64,000 nucleotides of DNA, taken from the NCBI RefSeq assembly GCF_000559025.1, contig NZ_JAAN01000030.1, positions 1 to 64,000 on the forward strand, given 5' to 3'. The notes beneath the pieces are model-generated. The model was not told where the DNA came from. It worked only from the letters and a program-made list of their open reading frames with translations, and made no database searches. Below, one piece after another: positions 26,696 through 34,202 of the stretch (position 1 is the stretch's first letter; every line of letters starts with the position of its first letter). The position numbers were made by a program, and so were the translations under genes. The stretch comes from Luteimonas huabeiensis HB2. GTDB lineage: Bacteria; Pseudomonadota; Gammaproteobacteria; Xanthomonadales; Xanthomonadaceae.

Positions 26696-28366
26696 ATGCG
26701 TCTTTCGCTGGCAGGCCCGGCCTGCGCCCTCACCCTGCTCTGCGCCGCCTGCGCTTCCGTTCCCGCACCGTCGCCCGTCCCCGTCGTGGAGGTGCCGCCG
26801 GCCGCCGGCCGCGCCGGCGAGACGCCCGAGTGGTGGTACCGCAGCGGCGCCGCGCGTGCGGCCGGCAACGGCGCCATGCAGGGCCGGGCGAAGAACGTCA
26901 TCCTGTTCCTCGGCGATGGCATGAGCCTGACCACCGTGGCCGCCGCGCGCATCCTGGAAGGCCAGCGCAACGGCGGCAGCGGCGAGGAACACCAGCTCAG
27001 CTGGGAGCGCTTCCCCGCCACCGCGCTCAGCAAGACCTACAACACCAACTCGCAGACGCCCGATTCCGCCGGCACCATGACCGCGATCGCGACCGGGGTG
27101 AAGACCCACATGGGCGCGATCGGCGTATCCGCCGGCGAGCGCGACGACTGCGCCGGCAGCCTGCAGCGGCCGCTGCAATCCTGGCTGCAGCTGGCCAGCG
27201 AGGCCGGCCTGGCCACCGGCGTCGTCACCACCGCGCGGCTCACCCACGCCACCCCCGCCGCTACCTACGCCCACGTCCCGGAGCGCAACTGGGAAAGCGA
27301 CGACCAGATGCCCGCCTCCGCGCGCGCCGCCGGCTGCACCGACATCGCCAGCCAGCTCATCGACGCGGTCCGCGCCGGCCGCGGCCCGCTGGTGGCGCTG
27401 GGCGGCGGGGCGCAGCACTTCCTGCCCGACCAGGAGGTCATGCCCGGCGTGCGCGGCCAGCGCCGCGACGGCCGCAATCTCGTCGAAGAATGGCAGGCCG
27501 CGCAGCCGGACGGCGCCTTCGTCTGGACCGCCCGCCAGCTCGAGGCGGCGCGCAACGCGCCCGCCGTCTTCGGCCTGTTCGCCCTCAGCCACATGGCCTA
27601 CGACCACGACCGCGACACCGGCCCCGACGGGCAGCCCGACCTGGAGACCATGACCCGCTTCGCGATCGAGCGGCTGCAGCGCGAGGGCACCAGCTACGTG
27701 CTGCTGGTGGAAGGCGGGCGCATCGACCACGCCAACCACGAGGGCAACGCCTTCCGCGCCCTGGACGAGACCGTGGCGCTCTCGCGCGCGGTGCAGGCCG
27801 CGGTGGACGCCACCTCCGAGGACGACACCCTGATCCTGGTCACCGCCGACCATTCGCACACCCTCAACTTCGTCGGCTACCCGACCCGCGGCAACCCGAT
27901 CCTGGGCAAGGTGCGCGGCGGCTCGGGCGAGGACGGCGACCCCAGCGCGTACGCCCGCGACGCCCTCGGCCTGCCCTTCACCACCCTGGTCTACGCCAAC
28001 GGACCCGGCTACGCCGGCGCCAGCGACCAGCAGCCGGCGGGCCCGAAGACCCATTTCCACAAGGCCCGCCGCTTCCAGGCCGCGACCGGCCGCCCCGACC
28101 TCACCCACGTGGACACCGAGCACCCGGACTTCATGCAGGAAGCCCTGGTGCCGCTGGCCAGCGAGTCCCACGGCGGCGACGACGTCGGCATCTGGGCGCG
28201 CGGCCCCGGCAGCGAGGCCGTGCGCGGCACCATCGAGCAGAACGTCATCTACCACCTGCTGGTCCAGGCCACCCCGGCATTGCGCGCGCACCTGTGCGCG
28301 CAGGGCCTCTGCAACGCCGACGGCGTACCGGTGCAACTGCCGCGCCCGCAGGCCGTCGCCCGCTGA
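26696..28366 (+). CDS. alkaline phosphatase (PhoA superfamily), exported
   Basis: 556 aa. An N-terminal hydrophobic segment ends in CAACAS, which could be either a lipoprotein or an ordinary signal (the -3 residue is Cys, not the usual Leu). The catalytic core is complete: VILFLGDGMSLTT (first metal Asp), TPDSAGTMTA with nucleophile S124, VEGGRIDHANHEGN, VTADHSHTLNF and SESHGGDDVGIWARGPGSE. A Glu/Ala insertion before the last His block is typical of the larger (about 55-60 kDa) bacterial forms. It hydrolyses phosphomonoesters in the periplasm. A start at 26660 would add 12 hydrophilic residues before the signal and is rejected. Confidence 0.9.
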   Translation: MRLSLAGPACALTLLCAACASVPAPSPVPVVEVPPAAGRAGETPEWWYRSGAARAAGNGAMQGRAKNVILFLGDGMSLTTVAAARILEGQRNGGSGEEHQLSWERFPATALSKTYNTNSQTPDSAGTMTAIATGVKTHMGAIGVSAGERDDCAGSLQRPLQSWLQLASEAGLATGVVTTARLTHATPAATYAHVPERNWESDDQMPASARAAGCTDIASQLIDAVRAGRGPLVALGGGAQHFLPDQEVMPGVRGQRRDGRNLVEEWQAAQPDGAFVWTARQLEAARNAPAVFGLFALSHMAYDHDRDTGPDGQPDLETMTRFAIERLQREGTSYVLLVEGGRIDHANHEGNAFRALDETVALSRAVQAAVDATSEDDTLILVTADHSHTLNFVGYPTRGNPILGKVRGGSGEDGDPSAYARDALGLPFTTLVYANGPGYAGASDQQPAGPKTHFHKARRFQAATGRPDLTHVDTEHPDFMQEALVPLASESHGGDDVGIWARGPGSEAVRGTIEQNVIYHLLVQATPALRAHLCAQGLCNADGVPVQLPRPQAVAR

Positions 28367-28414
28367 GCGCGCGGCGGCCGCCGGCTCGGCCATAGGTACG
28401 ACGCGCGGGCCACG

Positions 28415-28437
28415 CGGCGCCGGCTATGCTGGCGCCG
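28415..28437 (+). promoter_or_regulatory. -10 element framed by a CGGCGCC inverted repeat, upstream of bdhA
   Basis: CGGCGCC (28415-28421) and GGCGCCG (28431-28437) flank TATGCT (28425-28430), 32 bases before the bdhA ATG. The layout resembles 6824-6843. Confidence 0.45.
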
Positions 28438-28462
28438 TTCCCATTCGCGAGGAGTTACCGCC

Positions 28463-29248
28463 ATGAGTCGACTCGACGGCAAGGTCTGCGTGGTCACCGG
28501 CGCGGCCAGCGGCATCGGCCTGCGCATCGCCGAGGTCTACGCGGCCGCCGGCGGCCGGGTCGCCATCGCCGACCTCGCCCTGGAGGCCGCCGAACGCGCC
28601 GCCGCCTCGATCCGCGCATCCGGCGGCGAGGCCCTGGCGGTGGCGATGGACGTCACCGACGAGGCCCAGGTGGTCGCGGGCATGGCCAAGGTGGTGGACG
28701 CCTGGGGCCGCATCGACGTGCTGGTCTCCAACGCCGGCATCCAGATCGTCAACAAGCTCACCGACTTCAGCCTGGACGACTGGCGCAGGATGCTGGCCAT
28801 CCACCTCGACGGCGCCTTCCTCACCACCCGCGAGGCCCTGCGCGACATGGAGAAGCGACGCGAGGGCGGCGCGATCATCTACATGGGCTCGGTGCATTCC
28901 CACCTCGCCTCCAAGCTCAAGGCGCCCTACGTCACCGCCAAGCACGGCCTGCTGGGCCTGGCCCGCACGGTGGCCAAGGAAGCGGCCGAATACGGCGTGC
29001 GCGCCAACGTGATCTGCCCGGGCTTCGTGCGTACGCCGCTGGTGGAGAAGCAGATCCCCGAGCAGGCCCGCGAGCTGGGCATCAGCGAGGAGGCCGTGGT
29101 CAAGGACGTCATGCTCAAGGACACCGTGGACGGCGAGTTCACCACCGTCGACGACGTGGCCAACGTCGCGCTCATGCTGGCCGCCTTCGAGACCAACGCG
29201 CTCACCGGGCAGAGCCTGGTCGTCAGCCACGGGTGGTTCATGCAGTGA
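28463..29248 (+). CDS. bdhA: 3-hydroxybutyrate dehydrogenase
   Basis: A 261-aa short-chain dehydrogenase; interconverts (R)-3-hydroxybutyrate and acetoacetate with NAD, the step after PHB hydrolysis. It has the cofactor loop [22 protein letters not shown], the catalytic YVTAKHG and the specific run [15 protein letters not shown], with Q in place, which is diagnostic of PHB dehydrogenases within the SDR family. A GAGGAG lies 8 bases before the ATG. The stop overlaps the GTG of the patatin gene. Its natural partner phaZ is 10.5 kb downstream. Confidence 0.93.
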   Translation: MSRLDGKVCVVTGAASGIGLRIAEVYAAAGGRVAIADLALEAAERAAASIRASGGEALAVAMDVTDEAQVVAGMAKVVDAWGRIDVLVSNAGIQIVNKLTDFSLDDWRRMLAIHLDGAFLTTREALRDMEKRREGGAIIYMGSVHSHLASKLKAPYVTAKHGLLGLARTVAKEAAEYGVRANVICPGFVRTPLVEKQIPEQARELGISEEAVVKDVMLKDTVDGEFTTVDDVANVALMLAAFETNALTGQSLVVSHGWFMQ

Positions 29249-30477
29249 ACGCGACGCGCGCCGAGGTCCGCGCGCGGATCGCGCGCTACCCCACGGTCGC
29301 CCTGGTCCTGCAGGGCGGCGGCGCGCTGGGCGGCTACCAGTGCGGCGTGTACGAGGCACTGCACGAGGCCGGCATCCGCCCCGGCTGGATCGCCGGCATC
29401 TCGATCGGCGCCATCAACGCCGCGATCATCGCCGGCAACCCCGTCGAGCGGCGCGTGGAGCGGCTGCGCGCGTTCTGGGATCTGATCTCCGAGCCCGCCG
29501 GCTCCGCGCTGTCCTGGCCGGCGCTGGCCGTGCGCACCACCGTCGCCGCCCTGCCGCCGACCCCCGAACTGCTGGCCTGGGCCAACGCGCTGTCGGCCCT
29601 GGGCGCCCTGCTGCAGGGCCAGCGCGGCTTCTTTGAGGCGCGCACGCTGCCGCCGTTCCTGTTCGACGACGGCAGCGACGCCGCCACCAGCTTCTACGAC
29701 GTCGCCCCGCTGCGCCGCACCCTCGAAGCCTTCGTCGACTTCGACCGCATCAACCGCGACCGCAGCGTGCGCCTCACCGTCGGCGCGACCGCCGTGGGCA
29801 GCGGCAACTTCCGCTACTTCGACAGCGCCCACGAAACGCTGCGCGTCGAGCACATCCTCGCCTCCGGCGCCCTGCCGCCGGCGTTTCCCGCGGTGGAGAT
29901 CGACGGCGAGGCCTACTGGGACGGCGGCGTGGTCTCCAACACCCCGCTCGAATACGTACTCGACTGCCGCGCCAGCGCCGACACCCTCGCCCTGCAGGTG
30001 GACCTGTGGAGCGCCCGCGGCCCGCGGCCGCGCTCGATGATGGACGTGCTGGAACGGATGAAGGACATCCGCTTCTCCAGCCGCACCCGCCACGGCACCC
30101 GCACCGTCGAACTCGCCCAGCAACTGCGCAGCGCGCTCAAGGAACTGATCGCCCGCCTGCCCGACCGCAAGCTGCCGCCGCACCTCTCCAAAGCCCTGGC
30201 CCCCTACCTCGACGACCGCGTCTTCAACGTCGTCCACCTGATCTACCAGTCCGGCGCCCACGAGCGCCAGCACAAGGACTACGCCTTCGGCCGCATCCCC
30301 CTGCAGCACCACTGGGACGCCGGCCGCCGCGACATGGCCCTCACCCTCGACCACCCCGAGTTCTTCGACCTGCCCGACCGCGACGTGGGCGTCGCGACGC
30401 ACGATGTGCATCGGCTGGTGTCGGCTCCGGAGACGTCAGCACGGGAACCGGACGACGCGGACCCCGCGCCGCCCTGA
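29245..30477 (+). CDS. patatin-like phospholipase with DUF3734 C-terminal domain
   Basis: A 410-aa protein starting at a GTG that overlaps the bdhA stop (GTGA). The oxyanion loop [20 protein letters not shown], nucleophile elbow [14 protein letters not shown] (Ser in GxSxG) and catalytic Asp in [13 protein letters not shown] are intact. The C-terminal half ([20 protein letters not shown] to [13 protein letters not shown]) is the DUF3734 extension. In many bacteria this gene accompanies bdhA, and the translational coupling here supports a role tied to PHB or membrane-lipid turnover. It is expected to be cytoplasmic. The stop is 12 bases from the convergent stop of the Rhs island. Confidence 0.88.
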   Translation: MNATRAEVRARIARYPTVALVLQGGGALGGYQCGVYEALHEAGIRPGWIAGISIGAINAAIIAGNPVERRVERLRAFWDLISEPAGSALSWPALAVRTTVAALPPTPELLAWANALSALGALLQGQRGFFEARTLPPFLFDDGSDAATSFYDVAPLRRTLEAFVDFDRINRDRSVRLTVGATAVGSGNFRYFDSAHETLRVEHILASGALPPAFPAVEIDGEAYWDGGVVSNTPLEYVLDCRASADTLALQVDLWSARGPRPRSMMDVLERMKDIRFSSRTRHGTRTVELAQQLRSALKELIARLPDRKLPPHLSKALAPYLDDRVFNVVHLIYQSGAHERQHKDYAFGRIPLQHHWDAGRRDMALTLDHPEFFDLPDRDVGVATHDVHRLVSAPETSAREPDDADPAPP

Positions 30478-30489
30478 TCCACGGAACGC

Positions 30490-32304
30490 TTACTCGCCTG
30501 CGGTCGCCGCCGTGGCGGTCGGAGCGGGCAACGCACCGGATCGAGTCACCCGGGTGGGCCTGGCCAGCGAGTCGAAGCAGTACGTATCCGCGGAACCGCA
30601 TCCCCGATCGACAGACCAGACGAAACTCCGACCCTGCTGCTCCACCCGCTCTTCGATCAGCGGGCGGACATAGGTGCTGAATACCGCGTCGGATCGCCCA
30701 TGCGGGCTTCTTCCCAGCCTAGGACTATAAGCCTGCCCATCGGCATGGTTGTATCGACGGTATACGCTTTTCAATACATTACCTGGGCCGTAACCAACAT
30801 CATAGCGAAGCAGCTGCCCCTCGTTGTAGAGATAACTATTCCCGAATTCGTATCTCTCCCATGTCCCATCGGGCGACACCACCTCGGCAACGCGCCTGCC
30901 TACGCAATCCGAAACACAGATAGGTTCCAAGCAGTCCAGGGACTGGCAGATGGGCTTGGTCTGGCCCGGCCGGTACAGCCAGCTCCCGCCACCAGTGAAG
31001 GTGTAGGACCATTCGCCGCGACCCAGCCCAGCCCCCTCGATCACCTTCGACTTCGGCACCCAGGACCACCAGACAGCGGGAATGACCAGATAATCGTCCT
31101 GCTGATTGATCACCATTCCCGGCGGTTTCAAAGCCTCCGAATAATTTCCACAGATGATTGGAACATTGGTTCGCCCCATCTGCCCCAAACCCACCACAAA
31201 GGTGCCTTTCGCTCCCGACGGATGGGTAACGACACCCACCACGTTCTGCTCGCGAGCGATAGGCATAGAAGTGCACATCCTCATGTCATCCGAAACAGAA
31301 GGAATATCCAAACTCGCCAAACCTGAAAACTCATAGCTCCACGACGCGCCATCCGGCAACGCAACTCTCGAAAGCGAAATCGACGACCCTCTCGGATACG
31401 GCATCTCAAAGCGAGTATATGAATAGGTCCAAACCCGAGATCCATCCGACACGGAGGATATATAGCCATCCTGATTGTAAGCGAAATCCAGCCTGCGACC
31501 ATCGCTGGCGACTATCGAATCGACTTTGACAGGCCGATTGTAAGCATTCGAGTACGAGTACTGGACCCAATTTCCGAAACGATCCTCGACTCGAGTGGCA
31601 TATAGACTATTCTTTTTTCTTATCAATCTTGCATCTGGGGCCCCCACCGTCGGAATACTTAATCCGTCTTCGTAATATTGGGACAGATGATCGAACCAAT
31701 ATCTTGTGCCATCGCTCGCCACCGCCAAGAATCCTTGCCCTGCGCCATTGCGTATTGACTCGAGACAACTGAAGTAAGTGTTCCCCGGAGTTACCCATAG
31801 ATACCCCCTCCCATCCTGAGGGGATGGCCTGGGCGAATCGACCCGCAGCATAGGGCCGCCTCCATCCATATCAGAATAATTGCCACTCCAATAGTCTTCA
31901 GGATTGATCAAATTCCGAGGGATTGGAGGCGTCTCCTTCGTGCATCGATCCGGATGCCAGTCCGGACCGAACGTACCGCTGACATTTGGAATATTTATAT
32001 CCCAATCGGCGAACGCATGATCGTTAATCGCCCTGCGATCATTACTGGCAGCTGCAAACCTCCTTCCGACACCAACCGGAGGACCGGAGCCGGGAATGTG
32101 GACATCGGTTACCGAGAAGGACAGCACGCCACTATAAAAGTCGACACTATCCCCAAAAATAGAATCTCCGCTAAGCGGACTGATATGACTTCTCGATGAA
32201 GCAGAGGCAGCATAGTTCTCCCAAGGCGCCAGCCCCTCTTGAGCAAGAACTGCGTCCGCCAGAACCAACAAGAGCAGCACAGACAAACGCCTTAACAAAA
32301 CCAT
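30490..32304 (-). CDS. exported Rhs/YD-type amino-terminal module (split Rhs, piece A)
   Basis: 604 aa with a Sec signal (SVLLLLVLADAVLAQ). The mature start, SPLSGDSIFGDSVDFYSGVL, then SFSVTDVHIPGSGPPVGVGR, is the standard beginning of Xanthomonadaceae YD-repeat wall/Rhs proteins. The middle is a beta-rich region with tyrosine/aspartate repeats (DRFGNWVQYSYSNAYNRP, DGRRLDFAYNQDGY). The end, FDSLARPTRVTRS, is where such proteins normally run on into WVLGQ-type YD repeats. Here the chain stops after a short Ala/Thr tail, and the continuing sequence is found as the start of piece B, 2-6 kb upstream in transcription. G+C is well below the chromosome except in the last 80 bases. The leader GGGGAAGG before its ATG matches that of piece B. 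Confidence 0.8.
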   Translation of the reverse strand: MVLLRRLSVLLLLVLADAVLAQEGLAPWENYAASASSRSHISPLSGDSIFGDSVDFYSGVLSFSVTDVHIPGSGPPVGVGRRFAAASNDRRAINDHAFADWDINIPNVSGTFGPDWHPDRCTKETPPIPRNLINPEDYWSGNYSDMDGGGPMLRVDSPRPSPQDGRGYLWVTPGNTYFSCLESIRNGAGQGFLAVASDGTRYWFDHLSQYYEDGLSIPTVGAPDARLIRKKNSLYATRVEDRFGNWVQYSYSNAYNRPVKVDSIVASDGRRLDFAYNQDGYISSVSDGSRVWTYSYTRFEMPYPRGSSISLSRVALPDGASWSYEFSGLASLDIPSVSDDMRMCTSMPIAREQNVVGVVTHPSGAKGTFVVGLGQMGRTNVPIICGNYSEALKPPGMVINQQDDYLVIPAVWWSWVPKSKVIEGAGLGRGEWSYTFTGGGSWLYRPGQTKPICQSLDCLEPICVSDCVGRRVAEVVSPDGTWERYEFGNSYLYNEGQLLRYDVGYGPGNVLKSVYRRYNHADGQAYSPRLGRSPHGRSDAVFSTYVRPLIEERVEQQGRSFVWSVDRGCGSADTYCFDSLARPTRVTRSGALPAPTATAATAGE

Positions 32305-32397
32305 CGCCCTTCCCCATTTGATCTACGCCTTACTGCCAACAATCGGACTCACGCATCTGATTCAACAGCACCAATTCCGCACTCACCCACAGAGACA

Positions 32398-32566
32398 AAG
32401 GACCACCTGATTAGTACGATCTTTCAGCCTCCCTTCTCCCGCGTGCGGGAGAAGGTGCCCGGAGGGCGGATGAGGGGCTGCTTTGCCCTCACCCCACCCC
32501 TCTCCCGCATGCGGGAGAGGGGACGAAATCGAGTTGCTGAAGGTTCGTGCTAATCAGGAAGGACCA
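32398..32566. mobile_element. MITE-like element with 22-bp inverted ends and 8-bp target duplication (repeat copy 3)
   Basis: The element proper is 32406-32558 (153 bp). Its left end, CCTGATTAGTACGATCTTTC + AG, and right end (read on the other strand, CCTGATTAGCACGAACCTTC + AG) match at 19 of 22 positions. Direct repeats AAGGACCA at 32398-32405 and 32559-32566 flank it exactly, a perfect 8-bp target-site duplication. The interior carries two hairpins of the window's repeat family (CTCCCGCGTGCGGGAG, CTCCCGCATGCGGGAG) around GGCGGATGAGGGG. It encodes no protein. The rest of the 32305-32637 gap shows no gene. Confidence 0.8.
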
Positions 32567-32637
32567 AAGGCAATACATCCAATCCACCATTAGGGCTCAG
32601 CCGGCACGCCCGGATGAAGGATCCTCGAACATGACTG

Positions 32638-33186
32638 TCAATTGCCCTCCCCTTGAAGATCATCGACATCAACACGAATATCATCCACGCTACCCACATA
32701 CTCTCGCGGCAATGCCGCCTTTACCGTTATCGGCCAAAGCAGATCACCCAAACGGTCATTTTCTTCAATATTATAATCATTAGCTCGAAACACCCCCCCC
32801 AGCCTCACCGTCCGATTTCCGTACTTAGAAAAAATATGGACCAACTGATCCCTTGTCCCCCGCAACCTAACCGACCTTCCGTGTTGCATATAGAGGTAAT
32901 CCTGCTCGCTAGCGAAAAGAGCTACCTGCCCATCATCGACTGCCAGATACCCTAGAATCCAAAGCTCCTTTCCGTCCGCCGCGAAAGGTGATGACGCCAA
33001 GCGCACGAAATCGGTTGGGCAATACTGATCCCGCGCCAGGGACAGTCCACATACGTGACCAGCCAACTCCCTGCGAGCGGTAGAATCCTCCATGCCCGAA
33101 ATCGCGCCCCCCTCTCTTTCACCAGCGCAGCCGGTAATTACAGAAGATAGACATATGACAGTGAAAAAATATATTGAAACCTTCAT
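32638..33186 (-). CDS. lipoprotein, candidate immunity protein for the Rhs tip
   Basis: 182 aa. An N-terminal SIYFFTVICLSSVITGC is a lipoprotein signal (lipid on C20), so the protein sits in the periplasmic face of a membrane. The remainder has no recognised domain; it is mixed alpha/beta in character with an acidic C-terminus (DDIRVDVDDLQGEG). Its ATG overlaps the last base of the stop of piece C (TGATG), so the two are translated together. A small A+T-rich gene joined directly to the 3' end of an Rhs-tip gene is the classical position of an immunity gene, and a lipid anchor would suit a toxin acting in the periplasm. A GTG three bases upstream is an alternative start. Confidence 0.7.
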   Translation of the reverse strand: MKVSIYFFTVICLSSVITGCAGEREGGAISGMEDSTARRELAGHVCGLSLARDQYCPTDFVRLASSPFAADGKELWILGYLAVDDGQVALFASEQDYLYMQHGRSVRLRGTRDQLVHIFSKYGNRTVRLGGVFRANDYNIEENDRLGDLLWPITVKAALPREYVGSVDDIRVDVDDLQGEGN

Positions 33187-34190
33187 CACTTACCAAGCCT
33201 CGGCACTCTAGTTACTGGATTAACAATACCGACCCCATTAAATCTGTAGAGGCCAGTTGGATCAGACACGTAGTGCACAGGAGCGCGAGTCGACCTGAAC
33301 CAATCGATGTCGGACGCACTGAATGGACGGTAGCCGTCAGGACTACTGCTAACCACAGGATGGGTATGATGTGTTGGGGTCGCCCCACCCCCAGCGAGGA
33401 CGGTGTACCCCAACCCGGAATTTGAAAATACTCGACCAACTCGCACATCAACTATGTAATAGCCAGCACCCAGCCCACCATCAAAATTGCTCAGAATTTC
33501 AACCCCAAACCGCTCCGATATTGGCTGAAATACATGATCTGCGGTTTGGGCGGCCGAGTCATAGGTTTTATGCCTTATCTCCTTAACTTTATCCGAGACA
33601 GACCGTACAACGGAGCTTGCCGCGGCATACCTTTCCGACGCGCTCCCAGCGTTCTTGTAGTGATCAAGTGCAGATTGTGCTGTAGACGCACTTCCTCCGG
33701 CATCTGAATCCAAAGGGCTACGGACACTAGTCCTTAGAAGATTCAACGAGTTTCTTCCTGTGCATAGCGCCATTATCCTGGTCCCGGTACACGCCAGCCT
33801 ACCGTCCGGGTCCAAAAATTTATAAGGGCTGCTGCTAGCATACCGATATCGATTGAATTGTCCCACCGGGCCGCCCAGCGCAGTGACCGGATCCGCGGAA
33901 AGGAACAATCCGATACCGGGATCGTAATAGCGCTGCTGCATATATACCATGCCAGTAGCGGCGTCCTGCACATGCCCGGTATATCCCGGCCCGTCCTGCA
34001 ATCCGGGAGCAAGCTGCTGCCCATAGGGCTCATACTCCCTCCGCTCCAGGACGGTACGACTCGCGTCCGTGACAGCCACCACGCTGCCTAGCGTATCGGT
34101 GTGGATGTACTTCACTCTGGTCTGAGCGTGTGATGCAGTGCTCACGAGAAGAAGCGAGATCGCCCAGATCGATTTGCGAGCGTGCGCCAT
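33186..34190 (-). CDS. short exported Rhs core protein with JAB/DUF4329-like tip (split Rhs, piece C)
   Basis: 334 aa. A Sec signal (IWAISLLLVSTASHAQ) leads straight into the Rhs-associated core: YIHTDTLGSVVAVTD, REYEPYGQQL, GYTGHVQDAATGMVYMQQRY, GLFLSADPVTA and YKFLDPDG (ends about residue 130). The last 200 residues are the variable tip. It holds H275-T-H277-P and S291-x-x-D294 (FSASD), the HxH...SxxD pattern of JAB/JAMM metalloproteases and DUF4329 domains, with E227 or E231 as possible upstream glutamates. The ending HYVSDPTGLYRF is also DUF4329-like. G+C falls within the tip. The next gene overlaps its stop. A GTG at 34193 is an alternative start. Confidence 0.75.
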   Translation of the reverse strand: MAHARKSIWAISLLLVSTASHAQTRVKYIHTDTLGSVVAVTDASRTVLERREYEPYGQQLAPGLQDGPGYTGHVQDAATGMVYMQQRYYDPGIGLFLSADPVTALGGPVGQFNRYRYASSSPYKFLDPDGRLACTGTRIMALCTGRNSLNLLRTSVRSPLDSDAGGSASTAQSALDHYKNAGSASERYAAASSVVRSVSDKVKEIRHKTYDSAAQTADHVFQPISERFGVEILSNFDGGLGAGYYIVDVRVGRVFSNSGLGYTVLAGGGATPTHHTHPVVSSSPDGYRPFSASDIDWFRSTRAPVHYVSDPTGLYRFNGVGIVNPVTRVPRLGK

Positions 34191-34202
34191 CACTTGCCCC
34201 CG

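Noticed and set aside
30700-31326. A 208-codon plus-strand frame opposite Rhs piece A
   Set aside because: No signal, domain or ribosome site; piece A on the other strand has a clear signal peptide and Rhs motifs.
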